DNA of 64,000 bases from Pleurodeles waltl. Its lineage: Eukaryota > Chordata > Amphibia > Caudata > Salamandridae. Position numbers and translations under genes: made by a program. Shown piece by piece: positions 12,241 to 22,815 of the stretch (positions within the stretch are counted from its first letter, which is position 1; each line of letters starts with the position of its first letter). Under the pieces are notes generated by a model. The model saw only the letters and a program-made list of their open reading frames with translations. It was not told where the DNA came from and made no database searches. The DNA lies in NCBI RefSeq assembly GCF_031143425.1, contig NC_090444.1:1354892323-1354956322 (forward strand). The letters run 5' to 3'.

Positions 12241-12369
12241 TGCCATGGCTGGTGTATGGCCAGATGCTGCTCCAGCCCCAGGCACCAGATCCATCCTGCC
12301 TGCAGCATCAGTTCCTGTTAAATTGGCCTTGGCAGCTGTTGTCCCCTTCCTGCCCTTGGCAGATGGTGG

Positions 12370-12640
12370 TGCCTCCTTGCTTCTGCCAGCTGGTGTTCCC
12401 TTCCTGCTCTTGCTGGCTGGTGTTCCCTTCTTCCCCTTGCTGGCTGGTGGTGCCTCCTTCCCCTTGCTGGCTGGTGTTTCCTCCTTCCCCTTGCTGGCTG
12501 GTGTTGCCTTCTTCCCCTTGGTGGCTGGTGTTCCCTCCTTCCCTTTGCTGGCTGGTGATGCCTCCTTCCTCTTGCTGGTGTGTGTCCTCTTCCTGCCCTT
12601 ACTAGCTGGTGGACCCTTCTTGCCCTTGGCAGGTGGTGCA
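12370..12640 (-). repeat. 27-bp coding minisatellite giving a Lys-rich 9-residue repeat
   Basis: About ten units of 'ctggctggtgttcccttcttccccttg' (27 bp on +). On - each unit encodes nine residues of the type T/P-P-A-S-K-G-K-x-x. The protein product resembles a histone H1 C-terminal tail. The corresponding part of the right Harbinger copy (about 30960-31080) has only a single-unit-like remnant (KTPATKAAP), so the array expanded in this copy or was lost in the other. Confidence 0.85.
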
Positions 12641-14792
12641 GGCACACTGGCTGTACTGACGGGTGCCTCCTTGGAGCCTCTCACACATGCAGTAGCTGTA
12701 GAAACTACAGTGGCCGTGGACTGGGTGGCTGAGGTGCTGGACTGGGTTCTGGCCACCATTGCCCGAAGTGAAGGACGGGGGAGGAGCAGAGAATAGGTCA
12801 AGGATGTAGAGGAAAAGCCTTTTAGGGACACTGGGGCTGGAAGAGGGTGCAGGTTTGGGAGTGGAGGAAGAGGGAGTAGTTGTAGGAGGTGTCTGTCTGC
12901 TGTGTTTGGGTGCAGGTGCAGGTGCAGGTGCATGGGCTGGATGCTGTTGTGAGGTGGATAGCTGTTGGGTGTCTGAGTGCTTGCGGTTGTGTACTTTGGG
13001 AGGAGGGGGCACAGACACAGCGAGAGAGGACACCGGGGACGTGTGCATGGATGTGGGGGTCGTGACTGCCAGTGAGGGGTGTGTTGTGATAGGTGTGCTG
13101 GTGATGGAGGTAGTGGATGAGGATGTAGTGCATGCAGGTGTGAGTTAAGATGCTACTGGGAAGGAGGTGGACGAGGAGGAGGAGAGGGACACAGTGGAGA
13201 CAGTGGATGTTGGGGTCTCTGCATCTGGATGGTGCTTGTGTGAGTGCCTGCGGGATGAAGTGTGGTACTTGTGTTTGCCTAAGCCACTTCTGTGTGTTTA
13301 TTTGGGTACATGCTGGTCTGATGGTGTGCTTGGGATAGGATGGGGTTGAGGGGAATGGGAGTGGGTAGCGGAAGTTGGAGGGGGAGGCTAGAGACAGGGA
13401 CAATGGCTGCCATCAGTGAGTTGGCCAGAGCCTGGAATGCTCTCTGTTGGGCCGCCAGAGTAAATGTCCTCCAGGTATGCATTTGTTTGTTGCAAATGAC
13501 CTGCGAGACCCTGGATGGCATTCAGTATGGTTGACTGCCCAACAGAGAGGGATCTCAGAAGGTCAATAGCATCCTCACTGAGGGCAGCAGTGCTGACTGG
13601 GGTAGGGCCTGAGGAACCTGGGGCGAAGGAGATGCCCGCCCTCCTGGGTGAGTGGGCAAGGGAAACTCACTGAGGGTCTGCTGGGAGGGTGGTGCTGGTA
13701 CGGGGTGGTCGCTGTACCTGTTGTTGGGGTGGGCACAGAGGTTTCTGCCACTGCCAGGGAGCTTCCATCGGAGGAGGTGTCGCTGTCTGAATTGTCCCTC
13801 CTGTCTCCATCGTGGTGCTCCCCTCGCCCTCCGTCCCACTGGTGCCTTCACCATCGGTGGATTCGGCCTCCAGGCACATGTGGGATGCAGCTCCCTCAGT
13901 CACCGGTGCCTCTGCTCCTCTGCCAGATGATGATAATGCACACACACAAGGACAGGGTGACAAAACAAAATGTGGGGGGAGAGACAGGATACACTTGGTC
14001 AATGCCAGCAACAACACTACCATTGGCATACACAACTCAGAGGGATTAGCCCTATGCACTAGGCCATGCACTACCAGTTACAATGCTGGTCACCAGGGCA
14101 TGGGGTACAATGCCTAACACCATTAGCTGCACACCTGAAACCCACAGGGCCCTGCCCAGTGGTAGATGTCCACTAGCAGTATTGGGGTTGGAGTGCATCT
14201 GAACTTGCCCATCATGGAACCTACCCTGCCATGTTTGCTCTGGCCTAGGGGCACCCACAGACCCACATCCTCCGCCCAGGTAACACCTTAACACTGGCAA
14301 AATCTTGAATCTGCATCTGTACTCACCCCCTTGTGGCTGCTGTGATGCTTTCAAGCTCCCATCCAACTCCGGATAGGCCACCGCCAGGATGCAGAACATC
14401 AGGGGGGTCATGGTACGACAGGCACCCCTTCCTCCTAGGGAGGCCAGCTCTAGCTGGGCCTCTGCCGTCTTCCTTGCCCAGCAGTGCAGGTCCTCCCACC
14501 GTTTGCGACAGTGGGTTCTCCGCCTGTCAGAGACCCCCTGGGTCCGTACCTTCTTGGCGATGGCACGCTAAATACCCTTTTTCTGATGGGCACTGACCTG
14601 CTGAAAAAGACATGAGAAAAGGTATTATTCATCCGTCCGGACTGTTATACTCATGGCCCACCATATACCTCCCATCCCCTTATGCACAGACATTGTATGT
14701 ATGTATATGGGCATTTATATAGCGCGTTCCGGCCTTGGCATCGAAGCGCTTGAGGTACATAAAGGATAAGAAGACGACTGGAGCCAATAGCC

Positions 14793-15335
14793 CTACTGAG
14801 GAAACAGCCAGGTTTTCACCCTTTTCTTAAACATCGCGAAGTTTTGTTCTTTCCTGATATCAAGAGGTAGACCATTCCAATATCTGGCAGCCGCCACTGT
14901 GAATGCTCTATCTCCCCACCTAACTCTGCACATCCTACAGACCTGGATCAGAAAAGACTTCTCCGATCTTAGGGCGTGTCCTGGACAATACCATCTGAGT
15001 CTGTCCACCAAGTGTTCTGCACCAACCCCATATAGTGCTTTAAAGGTAAGGCAAAGAGATTTAAAGATAATCCTCTTGCCCACCGGCAGCCAGTGAAGAG
15101 ACTTTAGGCTAAGGGAAGCCGGAGCTAAATGTGGGAGTGCCAGAATCATACGAGCTGCATTGTTCTGAATTAATTGCAGTTTCCTCACAGTGCACTCATC
15201 AATATCCAGCAGCAATGAATTGCAATAATCCACTCTGGACATAATCAATGCCAACATAACCGTGATTCTTTCCTCCTGCTTCAAGAACGGTAACATTTTC
15301 CTAAGGATTTTCAGGGTCCAATAACAAGACTTCAC
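14793..15335 (-). pseudogene. LINE ORF2 C-terminal region
   Basis: A 180-codon frame contains 'SRVDYCNSLL', 'LQLIQNNAARMIL' and 'LHWLPVGKRIIFK', all widely conserved downstream of the RT in L2/CR1-type LINEs. It ends near the 3' UTR. Function of this domain is not well defined. It follows the RT frame directly on the same strand. Confidence 0.8.
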
Positions 15336-15347
15336 TAAGGCATTAAC

Positions 15348-16832
15348 CTATGGTTTAAAACTTAATGCTTCATCAAAGATCACATCTAGGTTTCTAGTAG
15401 CTCCACACGGGACTGGTAGTTGCCCACAATCATCCGGCCACCATTGCGGCCCCCACAGATCCTTACTGCAACCGTACAGGACAATCTCCGTCTTGTTGGT
15501 ATTGAGCTTAAGCCAATTCTGTCTCATCCACTGATTAATATCCTTCATGCAGCTATTAAACTGCTCTGCCACTTCCTCCCAGTTGCTCCTAGACACTGGA
15601 ATGATGATCTGAGTGTCATCCGCATAGGAGGAAGGCATAAAACCATAAGATCGAATAAGTCTTGCCAGGGGGGCCACATAGACATTGAAAAGCGTAGGAC
15701 TCAATGCCAAGCCCTGGGGTAACCCACATGGCAAATGGAAGGCCGGAGCTTTAAAACCTTCCCAGCTAACAATGTTAGATCTGTCCCTTAAAAATTACTC
15801 CAGGATTTTAAGCACGGCCTGTCTTATTCCAACATTGTGGAGGCGAGATACCAATATATCGGACGAGATGGTATTGAATGCCGCAGAGAGATCTAATAGC
15901 ACAAGAACTGCGCCCTGGCCCTCATCCAGAAACTTCCGGATGGAGTCAGAGGTAGTTAATAGCGCTGATTCCGTGCTATGAGCCGTTCTGAAGCCATGTT
16001 GTGACTGATCTAGGGCTCCAGCCTGATTAAGAAACATAGATAGTTCATAATTAATATGTTTCTCAAGTATCTTCTCTAGTGTCGGTAACAAGGAAATAGG
16101 TCGCAGATTGCTTAAGTCAAAGGCAGTATAATCTGCCTTCTTTTTAAGGGGAATTACAGTGGCCTGCTTCCATGTGGAGGGGTATACCCCTGTGGATAGT
16201 ACATCCATAAAAATGGAAGTAAGTTTTGGAGCCACCACGTCAGGAATCATCTGCAAAATGCTGAGTGGACAGGGGTCCATAGTTGAGCCCGATTTAATCC
16301 CCATAAGGATATCTTTAATCCTGTCTGGCATCAGCGGGGAGAAACATGTAAGCAGCGGGATATCCTGATTTGGCGGCTCCAGGTGGGTAATCCCAGAGTC
16401 CATCAAGGGGAAGTCTTTATGTATTTGCCTAATTTTAGTTTAAGAAAATACAGCTATTTGATTACAAGTTGCCTGAGAGTTTGACGAGGTTATGGGGGGA
16501 ACAGGAGGCGTGATAGGCGAACAAACTACCTTAAATAACTCTTTAGGTGCAATAGGTGCATTTTTAATTTTAGTACAAAAGAAAGCAGTTTTAGCCTCAA
16601 AACAGACTACCTTGTAAATTTTTAAAACACTTCTTAATTTCTCCTCTGATGCGTTAGGGTCAAGCTTCCAACATCTTTCTTGTTGGCGGTACTTCCTCTG
16701 GAGTACCTTCAGATCACTTTTAAACCAAGGCCAGCTACTTTTCTTGGGTCTACCCTCCGGCTTTATTAGTGCCGGGGCCAGTTTGTTCATGGCAAGGGCT
16801 AAACCCGAGTAAAACACTTCCAGAGCAGGCAA
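15348..16832 (-). pseudogene. LINE linker and reverse transcriptase
   Basis: Three minus-strand frames follow each other. 16832-16440 is the linker between endonuclease and RT. 16406-15795 contains RT motifs 'NLRPISLLP', 'QHGFRTAHSTESALL' and 'VLLDLSAAFNTI' (blocks 1-3, with the first catalytic Asp). 15734-15348 contains 'GLPQGLALSPTLF' and 'SYADDTQI' (catalytic YADD). The enzyme copies LINE RNA at the nick made by the endonuclease. Stops separate the frames, so the copy is dead. Confidence 0.85.
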
Positions 16833-16932
16833 ATGAGAATTCCCAACCGCCTCCCAACCTTCCTTTACTGCCGGGCCCAGCTGAGACTCTGTAATTTTAT
16901 TCCGTAGTCTCAGTGATTTATTAACTGATTTT

Positions 16933-17554
16933 GGGGGTCATTCCGACCCCGGCGGAAGCCGCCCGCCTGGCGGGAACCGCCAGAAGACCGTACCGCGGTC
17001 AAATGACCGCGGGGGTCATTCTGACTTTCCGGCTGGGCTGGCGGGCGATCGCCAGAAGGCCGCCCGCCGGCCCAGCGGGAAAGCCCCTTCAACAATGAAG
17101 CCAGCTCCGAATGGAGCCGGCGGAGTTGAAGGGGTGCGACGGGTGCAGTGGCACCCCTCGCGATTTTCAGTGTCTGCTAGGCAGACACTGAAAATCATTA
17201 TGGGGCCCTGTTAGGGGGCCCCTGCACTGCCCATGCCTGTGGCATGGACAGTGCAGGGGCCCCCAGGGGCCCCACGACACCCGTTCCCGCCATCCTGTTC
17301 CTGGCGGTTTTTACCGCCAGGACCAGGATGGCGGGAAGGGGGTCGGAATCCCCATGGCGGTGCTGCGAGCAGCGCCGCCATGGAGGATTCTTTGGGTCAG
17401 GGGTAAACCGGCGGGAAACCGCTGGTTGCCCTTTTCTGACCGCGGCTTTACCGCCGCGGTCAGAATTGTTCATGAAGCACCGCCAGCCTGTTGGCGGTGC
17501 TTCCGCGGCACTCTGCCCTGGCAGTTTTCAACCGCCAGGGTCAGAATGACCCCC
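16933..17554. mobile_element. MITE with GGGGGTCATTC termini, inside the LINE
   Basis: The termini are GGGGGTCATTCCGACC and the complement of GGGGGTCATTCTGACC. TTT flanks both sides (16930-16932 and 17555-17557), consistent with a 3-bp target duplication, though in a T-rich context. The inside is GC-rich and palindromic with no gene. A second terminus-like module, 'gggggtcattctgac', starts inside at about 17011. The tip resembles that of the right Harbinger (GGCGGTCATTTC), so the Harbinger nuclease may mobilise it. Confidence 0.8.
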
Positions 17555-17579
17555 TTTGTCTGTTGGCTAGGGGACCTCT

Positions 17580-18060
17580 TCAAACTTTTGAATAAGAGAA
17601 GGTGGTGATCAGTCCAAGGCAAGGGAGTATTGGACACCGATACCAAATCTTCTGGGAGAGAGAAAATCCCATCAAGGATATGCCCTGCCTGATGAGTAGC
17701 CAAAGTGACCGAAAGAATCCAATCAAATGATGCCATCAAACTCACCAGCTCTCTAACCTGGGGAAGCTGAACATTATCTAAATGTAGATTAAAATCACCC
17801 AGAATAATGCAATTAGATGCCGCAATCATAGGTTTAATAAGACAGGGCCAATCTAGCAAAAACAAAGCAGCAGAGCCTGGAGGTCTATATATCAAAAGGC
17901 CCTCCATCAGAGTGTAATTATTCTGGCGAATTTTAAAGTACATGCCCTCACAAGACTTATGGGGGGAATTAGCTGGTTCCCATTGGCAGGACAAAGTAGA
18001 TCTGCAAATCATGGCCAGCCCTCCACCCATGCCCATTGGCCCACCAAACATGCAGAATCC
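17580..18060 (-). pseudogene. LINE APE-type endonuclease fragment
   Basis: The frame contains 'ILGDFNLHLDN' (the conserved GDFN core of APE-like nucleases) and 'WTDHHLLLF' (the conserved D-H pair near the C-terminal end). The N-terminal catalytic part is missing because the element is 5'-truncated. The frame runs on the same strand toward the RT segments and is cut off at the MITE boundary near 17554. Confidence 0.75.
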
Positions 18061-18726
18061 TACCCAGGACCCCACAGCCCCCCCCACACGGGCTTACACA
18101 CACAGCACTCCATACATTCATGCCCCACGCATCGTGCTCACAGTGTACTCACCTGTTTGTCTGGAGGACCATAAAGTAAAGGGTACTGGGGTAGGAGCCC
18201 ATCCACTAGTCTCTCCAACTCCATGGAAGTGAAGGCAGGGGCCCTTTCCCCAGACACTCGAGCCATGGTCGCTTCCAGACACAGGGCACAGCAGCACTTG
18301 CAGTGTAGGTCCTCTCCTGTTGAAGGTCAGGTAGCAAGTGAGGAACATATAGAAAATGGCGTCACGTCCACGGCGGTGCGTACCGTCACCGCGGACGTAC
18401 ATCACCATTGGCTCCTGGAACCCATAGGCCCCATTGATAACCAATGATGTGTTGCACGTTGGTCGTCGACCGCCTCCCGCAACGGCGCACGTCAGCGGAA
18501 TTACCTCATTTCCACTTGTCGTTTCTCACAGGTCAGGCGGCTGCCATTTCAGGGGGGGGAACAGGCCATGGCACCTAACTGTGTCACAGCAGACATAGGC
18601 ACATCAACCGACCTACATGTTCACATTAAGTTTCTGTAAAAAAAATGCAAGGAATATTAATCTTAGTATTTGTTTGATTATGACCATCTGCTCACCGTTT
18701 TTCACCCTGGACTTCAACTGCTGAGG

Positions 18727-19717
18727 ATGAATAGGAGATGGAGACATACCCCTGTGTACAGACCCCTGGTGGACCTGGTGACAATAGAGGACAGGAACAT
18801 TATCCTAGCCTACAGACTTGATAGGGCACAATCCAAGAGGTGTGGGCCCAATTGAAGCCAGACCTGATTTCAGCTATCCACCACCCCACAGGTATCCCCC
18901 CTTTAGTGCAGGTCCTGTCAGTGCTCCATTTCTTGGCAAGTGGTTCCTTCCAAGCGACAGTGGCCATGGCATCAGGAATGTCACAGCCTAAGTTCTCAAA
19001 CATGCTGACTAGAGTGTTGACTGCCCTGATGAAACACATGCGCAGCTACATCGTATCCCCCCCGGGATGGAGGATTTGGCCACAGTGAAGGCTAACTTCT
19101 ATGCAATGGGACATATCCCCAACATCATTGGTGCTATTTATGGTACACATATTGCCTTTTTACCCCCCCGGAAAAATGAATAGGTGTTCGGAAATCGAAA
19201 GAGCTTTCACTCTCTAAATGTGCAGATAGTGTGCCTGGCAGACCAGTACATCTCCCATGTCAATGCAAAGTATCCTGGCTCTGTGCATGATGCCCTTATC
19301 TTGAGGAATAGCAGCATCACATATGTGATGTCCCAACTCCAGAGGCACAGGGTGTTGGTAATAGGTGAGCCCATGGTCCCCACGCAGTGTCTGTTGGTAT
19401 ATGGGTGTGGGGTTGGCCCTAAGGGTGAGTGTGTGGCTAACAGGTATCCCTCGATATTTACAGGTGACTCTGGCCTCCTGAAGGCCAGATTCCGGTGCCT
19501 CCATCTGACAGGTGGATCCCTGTGCTACTTACCCAAGAAGGTGTGCCAGATCATCGTTGCATGTTGCATGTTGCACAACCTGGCTTTGAGACGGCAGGTG
19601 CCTTTTCTGATGGAGGATGAGGCTGGAGATGGTCATGTGGCAGCGGTGGAGCCTGTGGACAGTGACGAAGAGGAGGCAGAGGAAGAGGATGTGGACCACA
19701 GAACTACTATAACTTAA
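18727..19717 (+). pseudogene. HARBI1-type DDE transposase, left copy, catalytically dead
   Basis: Exon 1 (18727-19364) starts MNRRWRHTPVYRPL, then 'QVLSVLHFLASGSFQ' and 'MSQPKFSN' (helix-turn-helix-like region of HARBI1 proteins), then the core with 'SVHDA'. A 99-nt GT-AG intron (19365-19463) splits the L-x-G-DSG motif. Exon 2 (19464-19717) carries 'LLKARFRCLH', 'ACCMLHNLALR' and an acidic tail. Lesions: a 1-2 nt deletion near 18830, a stop before 'VFGNRK', the first catalytic Asp changed to Tyr (GAIYGTH, codon 19139-19141), and an in-frame 38-codon deletion in exon 2 that removes the catalytic Glu region present in the right copy. The family cuts and joins transposon ends at 3-bp targets. 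Confidence 0.88.
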
Positions 19718-20459
19718 CAGTACTTCCAGTGACACACAGGTAAGACACTGTAACTTCACCTTCCATTGCAGTTTTGTGTTGGACATTGTACATGGCAGCC
19801 TGATTTTCTAAAATCAATAGCCATTTACTGTACCCTTTGGCATTTCTATTTTCAGATATCTGTGCCCCACTCTGGCTCCTGGTGTGTTTACTGCTGCCCA
19901 CTACAGGTCATACCTATGTATATATAACTGTACATTTGAATTGCAATGTTTACAGCTTGTTAAACTAATACATTTTTCAATCAATTGACAGACTCCATAC
20001 TTGTATTAGTTCCAAGGGTGTCTATTTCTGTGATAATAATAAGTGTATGGGTCATTGCAATGGGCTGGGTTGATGATGGAGGAATGTTCAGGATAGAGTC
20101 CAGTCTCTTGGTATCACAGATACATTGTCCAAGGGGGCATAGGGAGTGGGGCAATGGCAGTTCATGGTGGACAGGGTGACATAGTGGGACACAAGGGTGA
20201 CATTCAGGGGAGTCTTATTTCCTGTAGGGGGTCTTGGCAGTGTTCTCTGGCTTCTGCCTGGATCGCAGGGACCTTTTGCGTGGTGGCTCTCCTTCTGCAG
20301 GGGAGGGACGCTGGTGGCCTGTTGTTCCTGTGGTGGGGCCTCCTGTCCACTAGCGTCAGCGGAGGTGGAGGGCTGTTCATCGGTGTGGCTAGTGTAAGGG
20401 GCCCGTTGGTGTGCTACTGCCTCCCTCATGGTGTTGGCAATGTCTGCCAGCATCCCCTG

Positions 20460-21754
20460 CAATGGTGACCAGGATGGTGTGGATGTCCCTCAGGTCCTCC
20501 CTGATCCCCAGGTACTGTCCGTCCTGCACCTGCTGGGTCTCCTGCAACTTGGCCAGTATCTGGGAATGGTGGTATGGTCCCAGGATGTTGGTGAGTGCCT
20601 CGTGGAGAGTTGGTTCCCCTAGCCTGTCCTCCCCCTGTCACACAGCAGTCCTCCCAGCTTCCCTGTTGTCCTGTGCCTCTGACCCCTGAACGGTGTGCCC
20701 ACTGCCACTGACCCCAGGTCCCTGATCATCCTGTGTTTGTGGGGTTGCCCGAGGTCCCTGTAGTGGTGGACATACTGCTGATTGACGTGTCCCGGGGACA
20801 GAGAGATGGGCCCGCTGGGTGGGTGCTGTGCTGGTGTTTCCCGAGGGGGGAGGCTCTGTGGTGGTTTGGGACTGTGGCTGGGTCACCGACTGTCCAGAGG
20901 TCCCTGATGGGCCAGGTTGATCATCCTGATCCAGGCGTTCAGAGGTGCTGTCATCACTGAGGGCCTCTTCTGGGGGGTGGGGGACTGGATGTTGCTGGCA
21001 CCTCCTCTCCGGTGACGTTATGTGGGGGTCCTGTGGGGATGTAAATGCAGTGTTATTGTTTCTGCATGTGACATCTTGTGCATGGGTATGTTCCCCTCTA
21101 TGGTTGTTATTACCAATGCAGCTTTGGCTTGTGTGAGTTGTGAATTGGTTGACTAAGTGACTGTCACTAGTGCGCATGCTGTGGTGATGGGGGTCAATGC
21201 AGGTCTGTGATGGGGGTCCATGCATTGGTGTTGCATACAGGGATTGGTATTGCGATGGGTGGGTTGTGATGGTGGAGTATATGTGAGGTGGTGGAGTGAT
21301 GGGGGTGAGGGAAGAGGTAGGAGTTTGTGATGGCATGCAGGTTGGGTATGGGGGAGTAGTAAAGATTTGGCTCACCAGAGTCCTTTCCTCCTGCTAGTCC
21401 TTTCAGGCCCTCAGGATGCATGATCGCCAAGACTTGCTCCTCCCATGTTGTTAGTTGTGGGGGAAGAGGTGGGGGTCCACCGCCAACCCTCTGTACAGCT
21501 ATCTGGTGTCTTGCAACCACGGAGCGTACCTTCCCCCGTAGGTCGTTCCACCTCTTCCTGATGTCATCCCTTGTTCTGGGGTGCTGTCCCACGGCATTGA
21601 CCCTGTCCACGACTCTCGGCCATAGCGCCATCTTCCTAGCAATGGACTTCTGCTTCACCTGTGATCCGAAAAGCTGTGGCTCTACCAGGATGATTTCCTC
21701 CACCATGACCCTTAGCTCCTCCTCTGAGAACCTGGGGTGTCTTTGTGGTGCCAT
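20460..21754 (-). pseudogene. SANT/Myb-like gene B of left Harbinger
   Basis: Exon 1 (21754-21376) starts MAPQRHPRFSEEELRVMVEE and holds a complete SANT/trihelix-like domain: 'SIARKMALWPRVVDRVNAVG', 'RTRDDIRKRWNDLRGKVR'. It ends at a gtgagc donor. Exon 2 begins at 21030 after 'ccccacag' and is Ser/Thr/Pro-rich ('DDQPGPSGTSGQ') with a helical C-terminal part. A frameshift early in exon 2 breaks the protein. This is the SANT protein type usually paired with Harbinger nucleases. It lies next to the right terminus and converges with the transposase gene. Confidence 0.75.
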
Positions 21755-22316
21755 GGGTGTAGTGCGAGTGTGTGTGGGGTGATGTGTTGGGGTGTGTCCT
21801 GTGAGATGCGTGGATGGTGTATGGGTGATGGTGTTCTGTGGCTCTGATTCAGTCGGTGCTCCTGATGTGTGTCTCTCTCTCTCTGTTGTCAATTCTTTTA
21901 AGTCGTAAAGGGTTGTGGGTAATGTGGCTGTGTGTTTTATAGTGGTGTGGGTTTGGTGTGTGTATGTGTGTCAGGTGTGTGTTCTTAAAATTGACCAATG
22001 TGGTGCTGTTTTGTGGGTGTGTGTGTATTTTGAGCGCGGCGGTATGTACTGCCAATGGTTTACCGCGATTGAATGTCCGCCATTTTGATTTGTGGGTCAT
22101 AATGCTGTGAGCGGATTTCTGTTGGCATAACGGTGTGGGTTTTGGTAACACCAGTTTATCACTGACCTTTGGGCTGGCAGACTTGTGTGTGTGTCTGTAT
22201 AGTGGCGGATTTCTATGTGTGTGTCATAATACGCGTAGCGGTATACCGCCGCGGTATGTTTGCGGCAGTCAGCATGGCGGAAAACGCCACTTACCGCCAA
22301 TGTCAAAATGAGGGCC

Positions 22317-22631
22317 TATGTATGCATGCATATTGTCATAGCGGGCGATCAAGAAATCAGAAAAGACTGTATGGAAATTACTTCTCAATCCCAGGTTGCA
22401 AAATCAACAGCATCATGCTCTGGGGGGAAATTATGTGCCCAGGGAGTAAATCCACAAACACATAAATCACCCCATCCTATACATCGTCATGACTCATGGA
22501 CCTCTTCCTCTGTGCTGATTACAAGACAACTGTGGTAGTGTGTATCATAATGTGCTGAAAAGTAGATGTTTTACAGATGAAGAGGATAATGTCCTCATCT
22601 GATATGCCATGGAACATTATGCCTACCCCCA
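22317..22631. other. Sequence between Harbinger and retrovirus fragment, no gene
   Basis: Unique-looking AT-rich DNA beginning with the TAT target duplication of the left Harbinger. No domain or reading frame of note. Confidence 0.4.
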
Positions 22632-22815
22632 TGTCATAGTTTTGACTTTTGCTATAGGCAAGACTGCTGATTTAAGGATGACAGTACTTATTTTTGTAGG
22701 CGATTTTGCCAGTCCTACAACAAGTCGCAACTATTGTCCCAACCCTCCCAGCTCACAAACAGCACCTCACCAAAAACCCAAACAGTAAAAGGTGATTTGT
22801 GGCAACCTTTACACA
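22632..22815 (-). repeat. 3' LTR remnant of the retrovirus (184 bp)
   Basis: The segment from TGTCATAGTTTTGAC matches 49447 onward (TGTTGTAGTTTTGAC) for about 185 bp, including 'ggcaagactgctg', 'caacaagtcgcaact' and 'cctcaccaaaaacccaaaca'. Beyond 22815 the match stops abruptly and env-like sequence begins with no polypurine tract. This suggests a deletion that removed the 3' end of env and most of the LTR. Confidence 0.7.

Larger units (their letters stand above)
14690..18075 (-). mobile_element. L2-like LINE, 5'-truncated, inserted in Harbinger intron
   Basis: On - the order is endonuclease (about 18060-17580), linker (16832-16440), reverse transcriptase (16406-15348) and C-terminal region (15335-14793). 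A 3' tail reads 'cgctatataaatgcccata' and a tacata microsatellite near 14700. The APE-type 'GDFN', RT 'YADD' and tail sequence fit the CR1/L2 side of non-LTR elements. The flanks on both sides are the intron of the SANT gene, as shown by comparison with the uninterrupted intron at 28795-28984. The 5' end lacks any ORF1 and the N-terminal endonuclease, typical of truncation during target-primed insertion. A MITE (16933-17554) splits it. Confidence 0.85.
12090..18266 (-). pseudogene. SANT/Myb-like gene A of left Harbinger, three exons, broken
   Basis: Exon 1 (18266-18153) starts MARVSGERAP and ends 'GPPDKQ' at a gtgagt donor. Exon 2 (14597-14327) carries the rest of the SANT domain ('SAHQKK', 'RKRWEDLHCW') and ends at a gtgagt donor. 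Exon 3 starts near 13922 with a Gly/Ala/Glu-rich stretch (EGAASHM) and runs through Pro/Thr-rich sequence into the Lys-rich 9-residue repeats and a Pro/Ala-rich end near 12090. The exon structure is supported by the matching gene at 28687. Damage: a TAG replaces the tryptophan codon after 'QKKGI' in exon 2, the exon 3 acceptor AG is changed, and an L2-like LINE lies in intron 1. Role inferred: DNA-binding partner of the transposase, with a basic H1-like tail that could bind DNA without sequence preference. Confidence 0.65.
10237..22316 (+). mobile_element. Harbinger DNA transposon, left copy (12.1 kb with nested LINE)
   Basis: The left terminus starts GGCCCTCATTACAAC at 10237 and the right terminus ends in the complement of GGCCCTCATTTTGAC at 22316. 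TAT stands on both sides (10234-10236 and 22317-22319), a 3-bp target duplication as expected for PIF/Harbinger. Inside are a HARBI1-type transposase on + (18727-19717), a SANT/Myb-like gene on - near the right end (21754 leftward), and a second SANT/Myb-like gene on - (18266 leftward to about 12100). Without the LINE it would be about 8.7 kb, close to the 8.0 kb of the right copy at 24537-32580, with which it shares gene order in mirror orientation. Strand given is that of the transposase. Confidence 0.88.

Noticed and set aside
11562..12605. 347-codon plus-strand frame rich in Val, Leu, Cys and Trp
   Set aside because: It is the antisense of the Pro/Ala- and Lys-rich tail of SANT gene A and is made of minisatellite units. 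No domain.
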